A stretch of 64,000 bases of DNA, taken from Oxalobacteraceae bacterium. Its GTDB lineage: Bacteria > Pseudomonadota > Gammaproteobacteria > Burkholderiales > Burkholderiaceae_D. Location of the stretch: contig JAIXXN010000046.1 of assembly GCA_027490725.1 (NCBI GenBank), positions 1 through 64,000 of the forward strand, written 5' to 3'. A model generated the notes under the pieces. That model saw nothing but the letters and a program-made list of their open reading frames with translations, made no database searches and was not told the origin of the DNA. The position numbers and the translations under genes are program-made. Below, one piece after another: positions 35,664 through 44,076 of the stretch; the first letter of the stretch is position 1, and each line of letters opens with the position of its first letter.

Positions 35664-37610
35664 ATGCACCGTCCCCTCATTACCACCCTGTTACTGGCCG
35701 TGCTGGCCGGTCCCGCACTGGCCCAGAACGATTTACCGGCGATGGTCGGGCGTATCGCCGCCGTACAGGGCAAGGTGACCCTGACCGGCAACGACGACAG
35801 CGTCGCGGCAGGCCTGAACTGGCCGGTGCTGGCCGGAAATCACCTGAACACGGCCAGCGGCGCCCGCAGCGAATTCCGTGCCGGTTCAAGCGCGGTGCGG
35901 CTGGACGGCGATTCCGATCTGGAAATTCTCGAACTCGATGACGAGGTGCTGCGCCTGCGCCTGAATTACGGCAGCGTCAGCATCCGGGTACGCCAGCCTG
36001 AACTGCTGCGCAACTTCGAACTGATCACCCCGCAAGCGCGCATCACCCTGCTGGAACCGGGGGTGCTGCGGGTCGATGCGGAGCGGCTGGCCGATACTAG
36101 CCAGATCAGCGTGCTGGCGGGCAGCGCCCGTGTCAACGGCGCCGGTGCCTCGCTGACCGTGGCCAGCGGCCGTCAGGCCGAAGTCAATAGCAACGATGTG
36201 CGCACCGGTCTGGCACACACTGACGGCTTCGACCGCTGGGCCGAAGAGCGCGACCGGGTCGGCGAAGCGCCCATCACCAGCCGTTTTGTTTCCAGCGGCA
36301 TCACCGGCTACGAAGAACTGGACCGTAATGGTAGCTGGAGCGACAGCGTGGAATACGGCCCCTTGTGGACCCCGCGCAATGTCGGCGCCGACTGGGCGCC
36401 TTATCGGGATGGCCGCTGGATCTGGCTGGCGCCATGGGGCTGGACCTGGATCGACAATGCCCCATGGGGCTATGCACCGTCGCACTATGGCCGCTGGGTG
36501 ATGATCAACCGGCGCTGGTGCTGGGCGCCGGGGCGTCCGTCCGGACGTCCCGTGTGGGCACCCGCGCTGGTGGGCTGGGTGGATGGCCATGGTAGCGGCC
36601 CCGGCCATCGCCCCGGCAAGGGCTGGTATCCGCTCTCGCCACGCGACCATTTTGTACCGGACTACCGGATCTCGCCCGACCATGAACGACGCCTGAACTG
36701 GCGTGACCACGGCCGCCCGCTGCCCGCGCTGCCGGTACACCGTGGCCAGCCACCGGGCCTGAGCGTACTGCCACGCGAACAATTCGAACGCCCCGTGCGT
36801 GGCCCGGGCACGCTGCCAGCCTATCAGCCCGGTGTCAGCCCGATCGGCAGCGTGCCGGCGCTGCGCCCGCTCGACAGCCAGCGCCCGCAATGGCCGGAAC
36901 GTGGCCAGGAGAGTCGCAATGAGCGCTGGCAGGATGGCCGCAATGAACGCTGGCAGGATAGTCGCAATCTCCGTCCGACTGACCGTCCGGGTAGCCGCGG
37001 CGATGCGCCACTGCGCCCACCGGGCAATCCGGCGCCGGCCATCCCGGCACCCGGACCAACGCCGGCAGCCATGCCGGCCCCGGTCGCCGCACCGTCGCTA
37101 GCGCCCCAGCCCGCCAATCTGTCGCCCGTGACGGCGATTCCCGCGCCCGAACGCAATCCCCGTCCGGGACGGCCTGACTATGCCGACCGCAACGATGGAC
37201 GCAGTGAGCGCTGGGAACGGATCGATCGTGCCGATCGCTTCGAACGTCCTGACCAGCCCAATCGCGGCAACCGCAACGGCGACGATGAACGGCGCAGCTT
37301 GCGTACCCCGGACGAACGGCGCACCCCGCCCGCCACCCTGCAGGCGCAGCCTTCCTATCAACCCGGCCCGCCAGTGACGCCGGTGCAGCAGATGGCGCCG
37401 CTGGCGCAGCCCCCGCGCATGCCGGCACCGATGCCAGCGCCAGCCATGACGCCCGCACGGCCCGCTTTCAGCCCGCCACCGATGCCGGCGCCGGCGCCGG
37501 CAGCGGCGCCGCCAGCCCCGCCCAGAGAGAGCGGCCAGCACCAGCGCGAAGAGCGTCGCAAGGAAGAGGGGCGTGAGCGGGATGGCAAAGGAAATCAGAT
37601 TCGGCCATAA
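35664..37610 (+). CDS. FecR-domain / DUF6600 secreted protein with proline-arginine-rich tail
   Basis: Exported protein of 648 residues with a signal peptide ending ALAQNDLP. A FecR-type beta domain follows (residues about 25-170: GRIAAVQGKVTLTGNDD, GSVSIRVRQPELLRNFELITPQARI), then a Trp/Gly-rich DUF6600-like region (YGPLWTPRNVGADWAPYRDGRWIW, WGWTWIDNAPWGYAPSHYGRW) and a long disordered Pro/Arg/Gln-rich tail (about 360-648). TAGGAG precedes the ATG at 35664. Proteins of this type are frequent in Burkholderiales and have no known function. No sigma factor or TonB receptor adjoins, so it is not a classic FecR anti-sigma factor. Confidence 0.8.
   Translation: MHRPLITTLLLAVLAGPALAQNDLPAMVGRIAAVQGKVTLTGNDDSVAAGLNWPVLAGNHLNTASGARSEFRAGSSAVRLDGDSDLEILELDDEVLRLRLNYGSVSIRVRQPELLRNFELITPQARITLLEPGVLRVDAERLADTSQISVLAGSARVNGAGASLTVASGRQAEVNSNDVRTGLAHTDGFDRWAEERDRVGEAPITSRFVSSGITGYEELDRNGSWSDSVEYGPLWTPRNVGADWAPYRDGRWIWLAPWGWTWIDNAPWGYAPSHYGRWVMINRRWCWAPGRPSGRPVWAPALVGWVDGHGSGPGHRPGKGWYPLSPRDHFVPDYRISPDHERRLNWRDHGRPLPALPVHRGQPPGLSVLPREQFERPVRGPGTLPAYQPGVSPIGSVPALRPLDSQRPQWPERGQESRNERWQDGRNERWQDSRNLRPTDRPGSRGDAPLRPPGNPAPAIPAPGPTPAAMPAPVAAPSLAPQPANLSPVTAIPAPERNPRPGRPDYADRNDGRSERWERIDRADRFERPDQPNRGNRNGDDERRSLRTPDERRTPPATLQAQPSYQPGPPVTPVQQMAPLAQPPRMPAPMPAPAMTPARPAFSPPPMPAPAPAAAPPAPPRESGQHQREERRKEEGRERDGKGNQIRP
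36913..36968 (+). repeat. 24-base tandem repeat in the FecR-domain gene
   Basis: Two units (36913-36936 and 36937-36960) and a third partial one encode NERWQDGR / NERWQDSR. They lie in the disordered tail. Confidence 0.7.
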
Positions 37611-37717
37611 CCGCCGCACCAGTTTGGCGGGATTGGCGAGATTGGCGAGAGATTAGCTACAATACAGGCTGGCGACTTCGTGTTGAAGTTGCCAGTTTTT
37701 TATTGATTGGAATACCT

Positions 37718-37993
37718 ATGCAAGCGATCCCGCCGTCAGAGTCCCTCATCGAATACCCGAGCGACTTCCCGATCAAGGTGATGGGGCCGACTCATATCGA
37801 TTTCGCCATTACCATCGTGCAAGTGGTGCAGAAGCATGATGCCGACTTCCACGAAGGCAAGATGGAAGTACGCCCATCGGCCAAAGGCAATTACACCGGC
37901 CTGACCGTGACCGTACGCGCCACCAGCCGCGAACAGCTCGATGCGCTGTACAGCGAACTGTCGGCCCATCCGATGGTCAAAATCGTCATGTAA
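37718..37993 (+). CDS. ybeD: YbeD/DUF493 family protein
   Basis: Small ACT-like protein of 91 residues (IEYPSDFPIKVMGPTHIDFAITIVQVV; YTGLTVTVRATSREQLDALYSELSAHPMVKIVM). DUF493 genes usually sit directly before lipB, suggesting a role linked to lipoate metabolism, though none is proven. Here the usual neighbour is 1.1 kb away because a LysR gene lies between on the opposite strand. The ATG at 37718 is preferred over the in-frame upstream one. Confidence 0.88.
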   Translation: MQAIPPSESLIEYPSDFPIKVMGPTHIDFAITIVQVVQKHDADFHEGKMEVRPSAKGNYTGLTVTVRATSREQLDALYSELSAHPMVKIVM

Positions 37994-38914
37994 TCAGTCC
38001 GGCTGGCGCTGGAACAGACGCACCTCGTCCAGCAGCCAGTCACGGAAAGCACTAACCTGCGGCGGCTGCGCCGCTGCAGGCGGCATCAGCAGAAAATAGC
38101 CCTCGTGGCAGGGGCTTGCTGTGTCAAACAGACGCAGCAACTGCCCCGCAGCAATATCGGGCTGCGCCGTCAGATGCGGCACCAGCGCCACCCCCTGGCC
38201 AGCCACCGCGGCACGCAACAGCGCCGCGCCATCCTCCGGCAAGTGCTGGGTATGGGCCTCGGTACGGGGGGCGGTACAGGGTTCTGCCAGCGTCACCCCG
38301 GCGCTGTGCAACCAGCGCGTCCAGCCCTCTTCAGACCCCAGCAAAGTATGCTGCCCCAGTAGCTCAGGCCTCTCAGGTAGAGCCCCGGAGCGATAGTGGG
38401 GACTCACTACAGGATAGCAGACCTCCGCCATCAGGCGCTCCACCGTCCAGCCCGGATACTGCCCGGCCCCGAAGCGGATCCCGATATCGACCGGCGCATC
38501 ACGCCCGGCCAGCCATTGCTCGGCCGATTGCAGCACCACATGAATATCCGGATAGCGCTCGATGAAGCCGCCCAGCCGCGGCGCCAGCCAGCGCGCGGCA
38601 AACAGCGGCGTCGCCGCAATGCTCAGGCGCTGCTGCACCGGCGTGCGCCGCAGCGCCTCGCTGGCCGCCGCCATGTCGGCAAACGCACGGGCCAGTTGGC
38701 GCGCGTAGTGCGCGCCGCCCTCGGTAATCCGCACCTGTTTGCCATTGCGCACGAACAAAGCCAGCCCCAGTTCCCGTTCCAGCGCCCGCACCTGATGGCT
38801 GACCGCGCCATGCGTCAGCTGCAATTCTTCCGCCGCCCGCGAGAAATTCTCGTGCCGGGCCGCCGCCTCGAAGGCGCGTAGTGCGGAAAAATTAGGCAGG
38901 CGGTAGACGCTCAT
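37994..38914 (-). CDS. LysR-family transcriptional regulator, GcvA-like
   Basis: Regulator of 306 residues. The winged-helix opens YRLPNFSALRAFEAAARHENFSRAAEELQLTHGAVSHQVRALERELGLALFVRNGKQVRIT, typical of the GcvA branch, followed by a periplasmic-binding-type effector domain. Its stop abuts ybeD's stop (no gap). It points away from lipB across a 215-base region that holds two identical 17-base repeats. Target genes are unknown; itself and perhaps lipB are candidates. Confidence 0.88.
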   Translation of the reverse strand: MSVYRLPNFSALRAFEAAARHENFSRAAEELQLTHGAVSHQVRALERELGLALFVRNGKQVRITEGGAHYARQLARAFADMAAASEALRRTPVQQRLSIAATPLFAARWLAPRLGGFIERYPDIHVVLQSAEQWLAGRDAPVDIGIRFGAGQYPGWTVERLMAEVCYPVVSPHYRSGALPERPELLGQHTLLGSEEGWTRWLHSAGVTLAEPCTAPRTEAHTQHLPEDGAALLRAAVAGQGVALVPHLTAQPDIAAGQLLRLFDTASPCHEGYFLLMPPAAAQPPQVSAFRDWLLDEVRLFQRQPD

Positions 38915-38938
38915 CAGCTTCGCATACTGTGGATAACT

Positions 38939-38955
38939 TTGTGAATAAAATTAGC
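38939..38955. repeat. Direct repeat copy 1, TTGTGAATAAAATTAGC
   Basis: Identical to a copy 66 bases to the right. It begins 25 bases upstream of the LysR start codon, a plausible regulator-binding site. Confidence 0.75.
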
Positions 38956-39004
38956 AAAAGACGGCAAAATATACTGCCATACTGGGTTAACAGCAAGCAT
39001 GCGC

Positions 39005-39021
39005 TTGTGAATAAAATTAGC
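39005..39021. repeat. Direct repeat copy 2, TTGTGAATAAAATTAGC
   Basis: Second exact copy in the LysR-lipB divergent region, about 110 bases before lipB. Spacing of 66 bases is close to six helical turns. Confidence 0.75.
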
Positions 39022-39117
39022 TAACAAGGGAATTTCTGCGCGCCGCGGGTGCCGCGTTCGCCATGCAGCAGGGCCGCAACGGCGGCGCCATGCGGGGCGC
39101 AGAGTCAGCGCGTGATT

Positions 39118-39123
39118 TATAAT
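39118..39123 (+). promoter_or_regulatory. -10 box just before lipB
   Basis: Consensus TATAAT ends 6 bases before the lipB ATG, putting a predicted start point on or beside the start codon. No Shine-Dalgarno sequence and no good -35 are seen. It may be a leaderless promoter or a chance match. Confidence 0.4.
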
Positions 39124-39129
39124 GTCGGC

Positions 39130-39816
39130 ATGACGTCTCCAACTTCCGCCGAGCCGGCACTGATCCGCCACCTCGGCCTAGCCGATTACGACAGCACCTT
39201 CGCCGCCATGCGCAGCTTCACGGATGCCCGCACCCCGGACACCCGCGACGAACTGTGGATCGTCGAACATGCGCCCGTCTTCACGCTGGGACTGGGCGCC
39301 GATCGCGGTCACCTGCTGGCCGGCGCCAGCGCGATTCCCGTGGTGCAGACCGACCGTGGTGGCGAAGTCACCTATCACGGCCCCGGGCAGGTGGTGATCT
39401 ACATGCTGATGGACCTGCGCCGCAACAAACCGGGCGGCAAGTTGTACGCACGCCAGTTCGTCAACCGGATTGAACAGGCGATCATCAACGTGCTAGCGGC
39501 GTATAATCTGGCCGGTGAACGGGTAGAAGGCGCGCCCGGCATCTATATGGCTGACGGCCCGAAGCAGGGCGCGAAAATTGCCGCACTGGGCCTGAAAGTG
39601 CGCGGCAATGGTTGTACCTATCACGGCCTGTCGCTGAATGTCGCGATGGATCTGGCACCGTTTTCCTGGATTAACCCTTGCGGTTATGCCGGGCTGGAAA
39701 CGGTGGACATGCGCAGCGTCGGCGTCACGGCGCCACTGGCCGCAGTACAGCAGCAACTGGCCGAAGAACTGATCCGCGTGCTGGCCCAGCCAGCGCAACC
39801 CGCAGCAACCGAATAA
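39130..39816 (+). CDS. lipB: Lipoyl(octanoyl) transferase LipB
   Basis: Cytoplasmic enzyme of 228 residues that moves octanoate from acyl-carrier protein to lipoyl domains. Visible motifs: [22 protein letters not shown] (catalytic region), [23 protein letters not shown] with the Lys and Cys of the active site. It precedes lipA by 30 bases. The ATG at 39130 gives the standard length; a longer frame upstream has no conserved content. Confidence 0.94.
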   Translation: MTSPTSAEPALIRHLGLADYDSTFAAMRSFTDARTPDTRDELWIVEHAPVFTLGLGADRGHLLAGASAIPVVQTDRGGEVTYHGPGQVVIYMLMDLRRNKPGGKLYARQFVNRIEQAIINVLAAYNLAGERVEGAPGIYMADGPKQGAKIAALGLKVRGNGCTYHGLSLNVAMDLAPFSWINPCGYAGLETVDMRSVGVTAPLAAVQQQLAEELIRVLAQPAQPAATE

Positions 39817-39846
39817 CCCCACTTCGCCCGCGAGGGCACGCAGCTT

Positions 39847-40836
39847 ATGACCTCTGAGACCAACACCAACGTTGCCCCCGCTTATAACCCGAGCGAAAAG
39901 CAAAAAGGCGCTAGCAAAACGTCGCGCATTCCCATCAAGATCGTACCGATCGAACAGGTGGAACGGTTGAAGAAGCCGGACTGGATCCGCGTCAAAGCGG
40001 CATCTGCCTCGACCCGCTTCTATGAAATCAAGGACGTGCTGCGCGAGAACAAGCTGGTCACCGTGTGCGAAGAAGCGAGCTGCCCGAACATCGGCGAATG
40101 CTTCGGCAAAGGCACGGCTACCTTCATGATCATGGGCGACAAGTGCACCCGTCGCTGCCCGTTCTGCGACGTCGGCCACGGCCGTCCTGATCCGCTCGAT
40201 CAGGAAGAGCCGATCAATCTGTCGAAAACCATCGCCGAACTGCGCCTGAACTACGTGGTGATCACCTCGGTGGATCGCGACGACCTGCGTGACGGCGGTG
40301 CCGGCCACTTCGTTTCCTGCATTAGCGAAACCCGCAAGCTGTCGCCGAAAACCCAGATCGAAGTACTGGTGCCGGACTTCCGCGGCCGTCTCGACAAGGC
40401 GCTGACCATCTTCGCCGATGGCCTGCCGGACGTGATGAACCACAATCTGGAAACCGTGCCACGCCTGTACAAGGAAGCCCGTCCCGGCTCCGACTACCTG
40501 CACTCGCTGCAACTGCTGAAAGAATTCAAGGAACGCTATCCGGACGTGAAGACCAAGTCGGGTCTGATGGTGGGTCTGGGCGAAACCGACGAAGAAATTC
40601 TGCAAGTGATGCGCGACATGCGCGAGCACAACATCGACATGCTGACCATCGGCCAGTATCTGGCGCCATCGAATAGCCACCTGCCGGTACGCCGCTACGT
40701 GCACCCGGACGTGTTCAAGATGTTCGAGGCGGAAGCCTACAAGATGGGCTTCAAGCACGCTGCCGTGGGCGCCATGGTGCGCAGCTCCTACCACGCGGAT
40801 GTGCAGGCGCACGACGTGCTGGCGGCCAGCGAGTAA
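39847..40836 (+). CDS. lipA: Lipoyl synthase LipA
   Basis: Radical SAM enzyme of 329 residues that inserts two sulfurs into the octanoyl group made by LipB. It has both clusters: the auxiliary one [12 protein letters not shown] and the SAM one CTRRCPFC. The C-terminal RSSYHADV contains the serine ligand (RSSY). Co-transcribed with lipB. Confidence 0.96.
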   Translation: MTSETNTNVAPAYNPSEKQKGASKTSRIPIKIVPIEQVERLKKPDWIRVKAASASTRFYEIKDVLRENKLVTVCEEASCPNIGECFGKGTATFMIMGDKCTRRCPFCDVGHGRPDPLDQEEPINLSKTIAELRLNYVVITSVDRDDLRDGGAGHFVSCISETRKLSPKTQIEVLVPDFRGRLDKALTIFADGLPDVMNHNLETVPRLYKEARPGSDYLHSLQLLKEFKERYPDVKTKSGLMVGLGETDEEILQVMRDMREHNIDMLTIGQYLAPSNSHLPVRRYVHPDVFKMFEAEAYKMGFKHAAVGAMVRSSYHADVQAHDVLAASE

Positions 40837-40880
40837 TCAGCGAGGGTAGTTAAAGCCGCTTCGCGGTAACACTGCTAACG

Positions 40881-40928
40881 CAAAGGGCGGGTACAGGGCC
40901 GGAATTCCGGATCGGTACCTGCCCTTTG
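40881..40928. repeat. Long inverted repeat after lipA
   Basis: 14-base arms (40881-40894 and 40915-40928, one G-T pair) enclose a nested 12-base palindrome CCGGAATTCCGG (40899-40910). No T-tract follows, so it is a strong RNA hairpin but not a standard terminator. It lies in the 209-base gap between convergent lipA and the type VI immunity gene. Confidence 0.6.
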
Positions 40929-41045
40929 CCGTATACTGTTCCTGTCCGAGAACTAGGTGCCAATCATCATCTATAGTACAGATAAATATTTGGGTTACCG
41001 TATCGAAAGGCTTACAACATTATGTCTAAGGAACGCTCTTAGGTA

Positions 41046-42074
41046 TTAGTAGGTGGGGCGGCCGGTAGACTCCGGCGTAACTGCATCTTCAACACCGGAC
41101 CATGCTGGTAGTTTGGCCGGAGGCAAGGGAAGCACATGGTCGAGCCTGCTCAATTTCAAGTCGGGATTAATTTGCAGTGCGTTGTAAATCTCGATATAGC
41201 GTTTTTGTCGCTCAGGGTCTACTTCAATCCCCAAAGACTTTAAGATAATTCTTTCTTCGTCGGAACCGCTGTCCCAATACCCGTCATTAAACATAACCTC
41301 AAGATCTCTCGCGCAATCAAGACTTCCAAATTTCACACCTTCTTGATACAGCGATATCGCGTCGTGATACTGCTTTTTCACACCGGCGCTTAAGGCAAGC
41401 TCATAGGCAGCCGGTCCATGCCCCTGCTGATAGGCACATTGCAGCATAGTTGCCCAGTCTCCTCGCCTTCCCGCATCTTTATATGCGCGAGCAAGCGCCA
41501 TTTGCGCTTCCGGACTGCCAAGCTGCGCGGCCCTAAGGTAATATGCCCAAGCCAGATCGATATCGTAATGCGCGCCGCCATAACCATATTCATAAGCGAC
41601 ACCTAGGTCATAAAGCCCCCACGGCTGCATGGCTTGGGCTGCCATTCGGGCGATTTCAACGGCTTTATATGGATCAGGATTGAGCACATTATTTGATTCG
41701 AGCGGGCCCAATCCCTCAAGATAGAAATGGGCCATCAAAGCCCGTGCGCCCCAGTCCCCTCGATTAGCAGCAGTTTTCACATCGGTGAGTATTTGTAGGG
41801 CTTCCTCATGGGTGAGCTGCCACTCTATCTTGCTCCGCCAGAGCTTGCGTGCAGCGATATATAGTCGGTAAGTATCAGGATCGCGAGTTGACGGCATATT
41901 ATCTTTCCAACGGGCACATTCTGGTAAAGGGTCAAGAACACTAAATTTCCTAAATCCATAAGGAAGCTCATGCAAAGTTCTCTCCTTTAAATAGTCATTG
42001 AGAAAAAATGCCCCTGCCGCAAACGACAAAAAAAAGAAAGTCACAAAAACTCTGCGTAGTCGCGAGATACCCAT
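41046..42074 (-). CDS. Sel1-repeat exported protein, candidate immunity to the adjacent phospholipase
   Basis: Protein of 342 residues with an N-terminal helix (VFVTFFFLSFAAGAFFLNDYL), so anchored in or exported to the periplasm. Sel1-like helical repeats occupy about 95-260 (GARALMAHFYLEGLGPLE; GLYDLGVAYEYGYGGAHYDIDLAWAYYLRAAQLGSPEAQMALARAYKDAG). It starts 2 bases after the phospholipase gene. In type VI loci, Sel1/TPR-type proteins directly downstream of PldB-type effectors act as immunity proteins (the PA5086-PA5088 precedent). That role is therefore likely, though inferred. Composition is less GC-rich than the housekeeping neighbours. Confidence 0.72.
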   Translation of the reverse strand: MGISRLRRVFVTFFFLSFAAGAFFLNDYLKERTLHELPYGFRKFSVLDPLPECARWKDNMPSTRDPDTYRLYIAARKLWRSKIEWQLTHEEALQILTDVKTAANRGDWGARALMAHFYLEGLGPLESNNVLNPDPYKAVEIARMAAQAMQPWGLYDLGVAYEYGYGGAHYDIDLAWAYYLRAAQLGSPEAQMALARAYKDAGRRGDWATMLQCAYQQGHGPAAYELALSAGVKKQYHDAISLYQEGVKFGSLDCARDLEVMFNDGYWDSGSDEERIILKSLGIEVDPERQKRYIEIYNALQINPDLKLSRLDHVLPLPPAKLPAWSGVEDAVTPESTGRPTY

Positions 42075-42076
42075 GG

Positions 42077-44044
42077 CTAGACAACAGGAGCGCCGGGTTT
42101 GCGATCGACATGGAAAGGTAACAAATGTCCCTTCAGTTGTTCCCCATCCCCCATTTTTCCCCTGTTTTTAAATGTAAGTGTTTGCCAATGCCTAAACGTC
42201 CTCCCCATATCAGCAAACTGAGCTGGACCTAGTTCGCCAGTACATTGACCGAACAAATCGCAGCGCAATTGAAATGCCACTTCATGTGCTTGACTGAGCA
42301 CATTGAGTTCGCTATCCATCGCCATGCTGCGCAGGTTCAGGTTTGCCGACCCTATCGTGAACGCGGCGTCGTCCACCACGGCCACCTTGGCGTGAATGTA
42401 GATTTCTTCGTAGTCATCCCGCCGCAGCTTTTCACCCTTAGCGCATGTCCAGAGCGAGCACATCACGACATTAACGCCTTGCTTTTGCAGTGCTGCGGGA
42501 GAAATGGGTTGCTCGCCCTTTCCTTGGCGCGCACGTTCCACCGCCTCCTGATGCTCGACAGTCATCGTCGCGCTCATCCCAACCTTAGAGGCCACGTCAT
42601 AGGTCGGTGTATCCATGCCATTCATTTCTGGTGTGGACGTCAGCAGGAAAATATAAAGGGGCTTATTAAATCCGGCTTGTCGCAGTTTGCTCACGCAATT
42701 CAGGAGATGCTCAGCCCACGTCACGTACTGTATGTATTGATTCTGAATAAACATGTAGTGCTGCATTTGCCGTGTGAGGTTCGCATAGCACTCTTTAACG
42801 CCTTTCTCACCGTGCATGGGTTGAGTACGGATGAGTTGCACGCTGTGACGACCATTCGGCAATTGAAATGCTGTCCATGGAATCTTTGCGCGCCGCTTGA
42901 TGAAGTCCCCGTCCATTTCGTGATGGAGCGCACTCACAACCTTATCGTGAGCAGATTGCGCCAACTTCTTGGCGACAGGGGCGAGATTAAGAAATGCTCG
43001 GCAAGTATCGAAAAACAATGAACCAGGCGGCTTGGATTCGCTCCACGCCTGACAAAAATTAAGGTTGAGGTCGTATAGCACGGGACCTCGTAAACGGCAT
43101 GAAACGTCCTGATATGGTTTAGCTACCGAGGAGTTATCGGCCAGATACCTGTCGACCATCTTTTGATGCTCTTGCTTTCCACGTTGTGTCTGCCTGTAGC
43201 CAAACGCAATATCGCTCGGTGAGACATGATCACCTACAGCCAACCTTCGCAATGCCGATTCTTCTTTGCAAAAAAAGCGCTCGCGCAGCGGGTCCTGAAA
43301 TACGTGGTCCGTTGTATCCCAAAAGTCGGTGATCGAATTGTGCCCCATCACATAGCCCACCGCATCGGCTGGATATTCGTAATCGATCAACACCATTTTC
43401 TGATGATGCGCCGGATACATGACGGAACTGATTCCCTTCGGATTGGTGAGCACCCCATCAGGAAGCGTCTCGTCCTTCAGTGCGCCCACCATATGTACGC
43501 CAGAGATATCGCGGACATGAAAATGAATATTTGCATCGGCACCGGAACGGAATTGCGCAAACCACTCCGCGTTATATTTGCAATGTGCATCGCTATAGAA
43601 TCCGCGCGATCCGTTAGCGATGCCTTGATACAGCCGACCATAAAAATCCGGCAGATTATTCATCAACTTCTGCGTGGCCGCATCATCGTGCCATACCAGT
43701 AGACGCACCCTGACAGGCGAGGAACGCCCGGCGACCTCCTTCAATAAATCGCCGTATCGCTGGCCATTCTCTGCACTGCCCTCGCGATTCAGTACCATAC
43801 CCGGGTCAAAACCCCAGGTGATAATGTCCACCGAATGCTTGGCGTTTTTGATGTCTTCCGCAATCTGTCGGAAGACGTTTTGACCACACAATTTCGGTTC
43901 GAGTTCACAGCCATGGCGCGGATCGTAGACCGGATGTGGCACTCTGATAAACCACGGCTGGGCCAGGCATTGACAGGGTGCGCCAGTTTTCCGATACGAT
44001 AATGTCTGCTTGTAGAGCTTCACATTCTGATCCATGCTGCCCAT
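42077..44044 (-). CDS. Type VI secretion phospholipase D effector, Tle5 (PldA/PldB) family
   Basis: Protein of 655 residues with two HKD motifs: HQKMVLID (214-221) and HAKVAVVD (551-558), the latter followed by GSANLNLRSM. This pair defines phospholipase D enzymes; Tle5 effectors hydrolyse membrane phospholipids of competitor cells. It has no signal peptide, as expected for a VgrG-delivered effector. It starts 32 bases after vgrG and ends 2 bases before the candidate immunity gene. The ATG at 44035 is an alternative start. Confidence 0.9.
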   Translation of the reverse strand: MGSMDQNVKLYKQTLSYRKTGAPCQCLAQPWFIRVPHPVYDPRHGCELEPKLCGQNVFRQIAEDIKNAKHSVDIITWGFDPGMVLNREGSAENGQRYGDLLKEVAGRSSPVRVRLLVWHDDAATQKLMNNLPDFYGRLYQGIANGSRGFYSDAHCKYNAEWFAQFRSGADANIHFHVRDISGVHMVGALKDETLPDGVLTNPKGISSVMYPAHHQKMVLIDYEYPADAVGYVMGHNSITDFWDTTDHVFQDPLRERFFCKEESALRRLAVGDHVSPSDIAFGYRQTQRGKQEHQKMVDRYLADNSSVAKPYQDVSCRLRGPVLYDLNLNFCQAWSESKPPGSLFFDTCRAFLNLAPVAKKLAQSAHDKVVSALHHEMDGDFIKRRAKIPWTAFQLPNGRHSVQLIRTQPMHGEKGVKECYANLTRQMQHYMFIQNQYIQYVTWAEHLLNCVSKLRQAGFNKPLYIFLLTSTPEMNGMDTPTYDVASKVGMSATMTVEHQEAVERARQGKGEQPISPAALQKQGVNVVMCSLWTCAKGEKLRRDDYEEIYIHAKVAVVDDAAFTIGSANLNLRSMAMDSELNVLSQAHEVAFQLRCDLFGQCTGELGPAQFADMGRTFRHWQTLTFKNRGKMGDGEQLKGHLLPFHVDRKPGAPVV

Positions 44045-44076
44045 AGCCGGTCGCTCCTGGTGATTGCATGTGTACT

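Noticed and set aside
39493..40812. 439-codon leftward frame
   Set aside because: Antisense of lipA and part of lipB.
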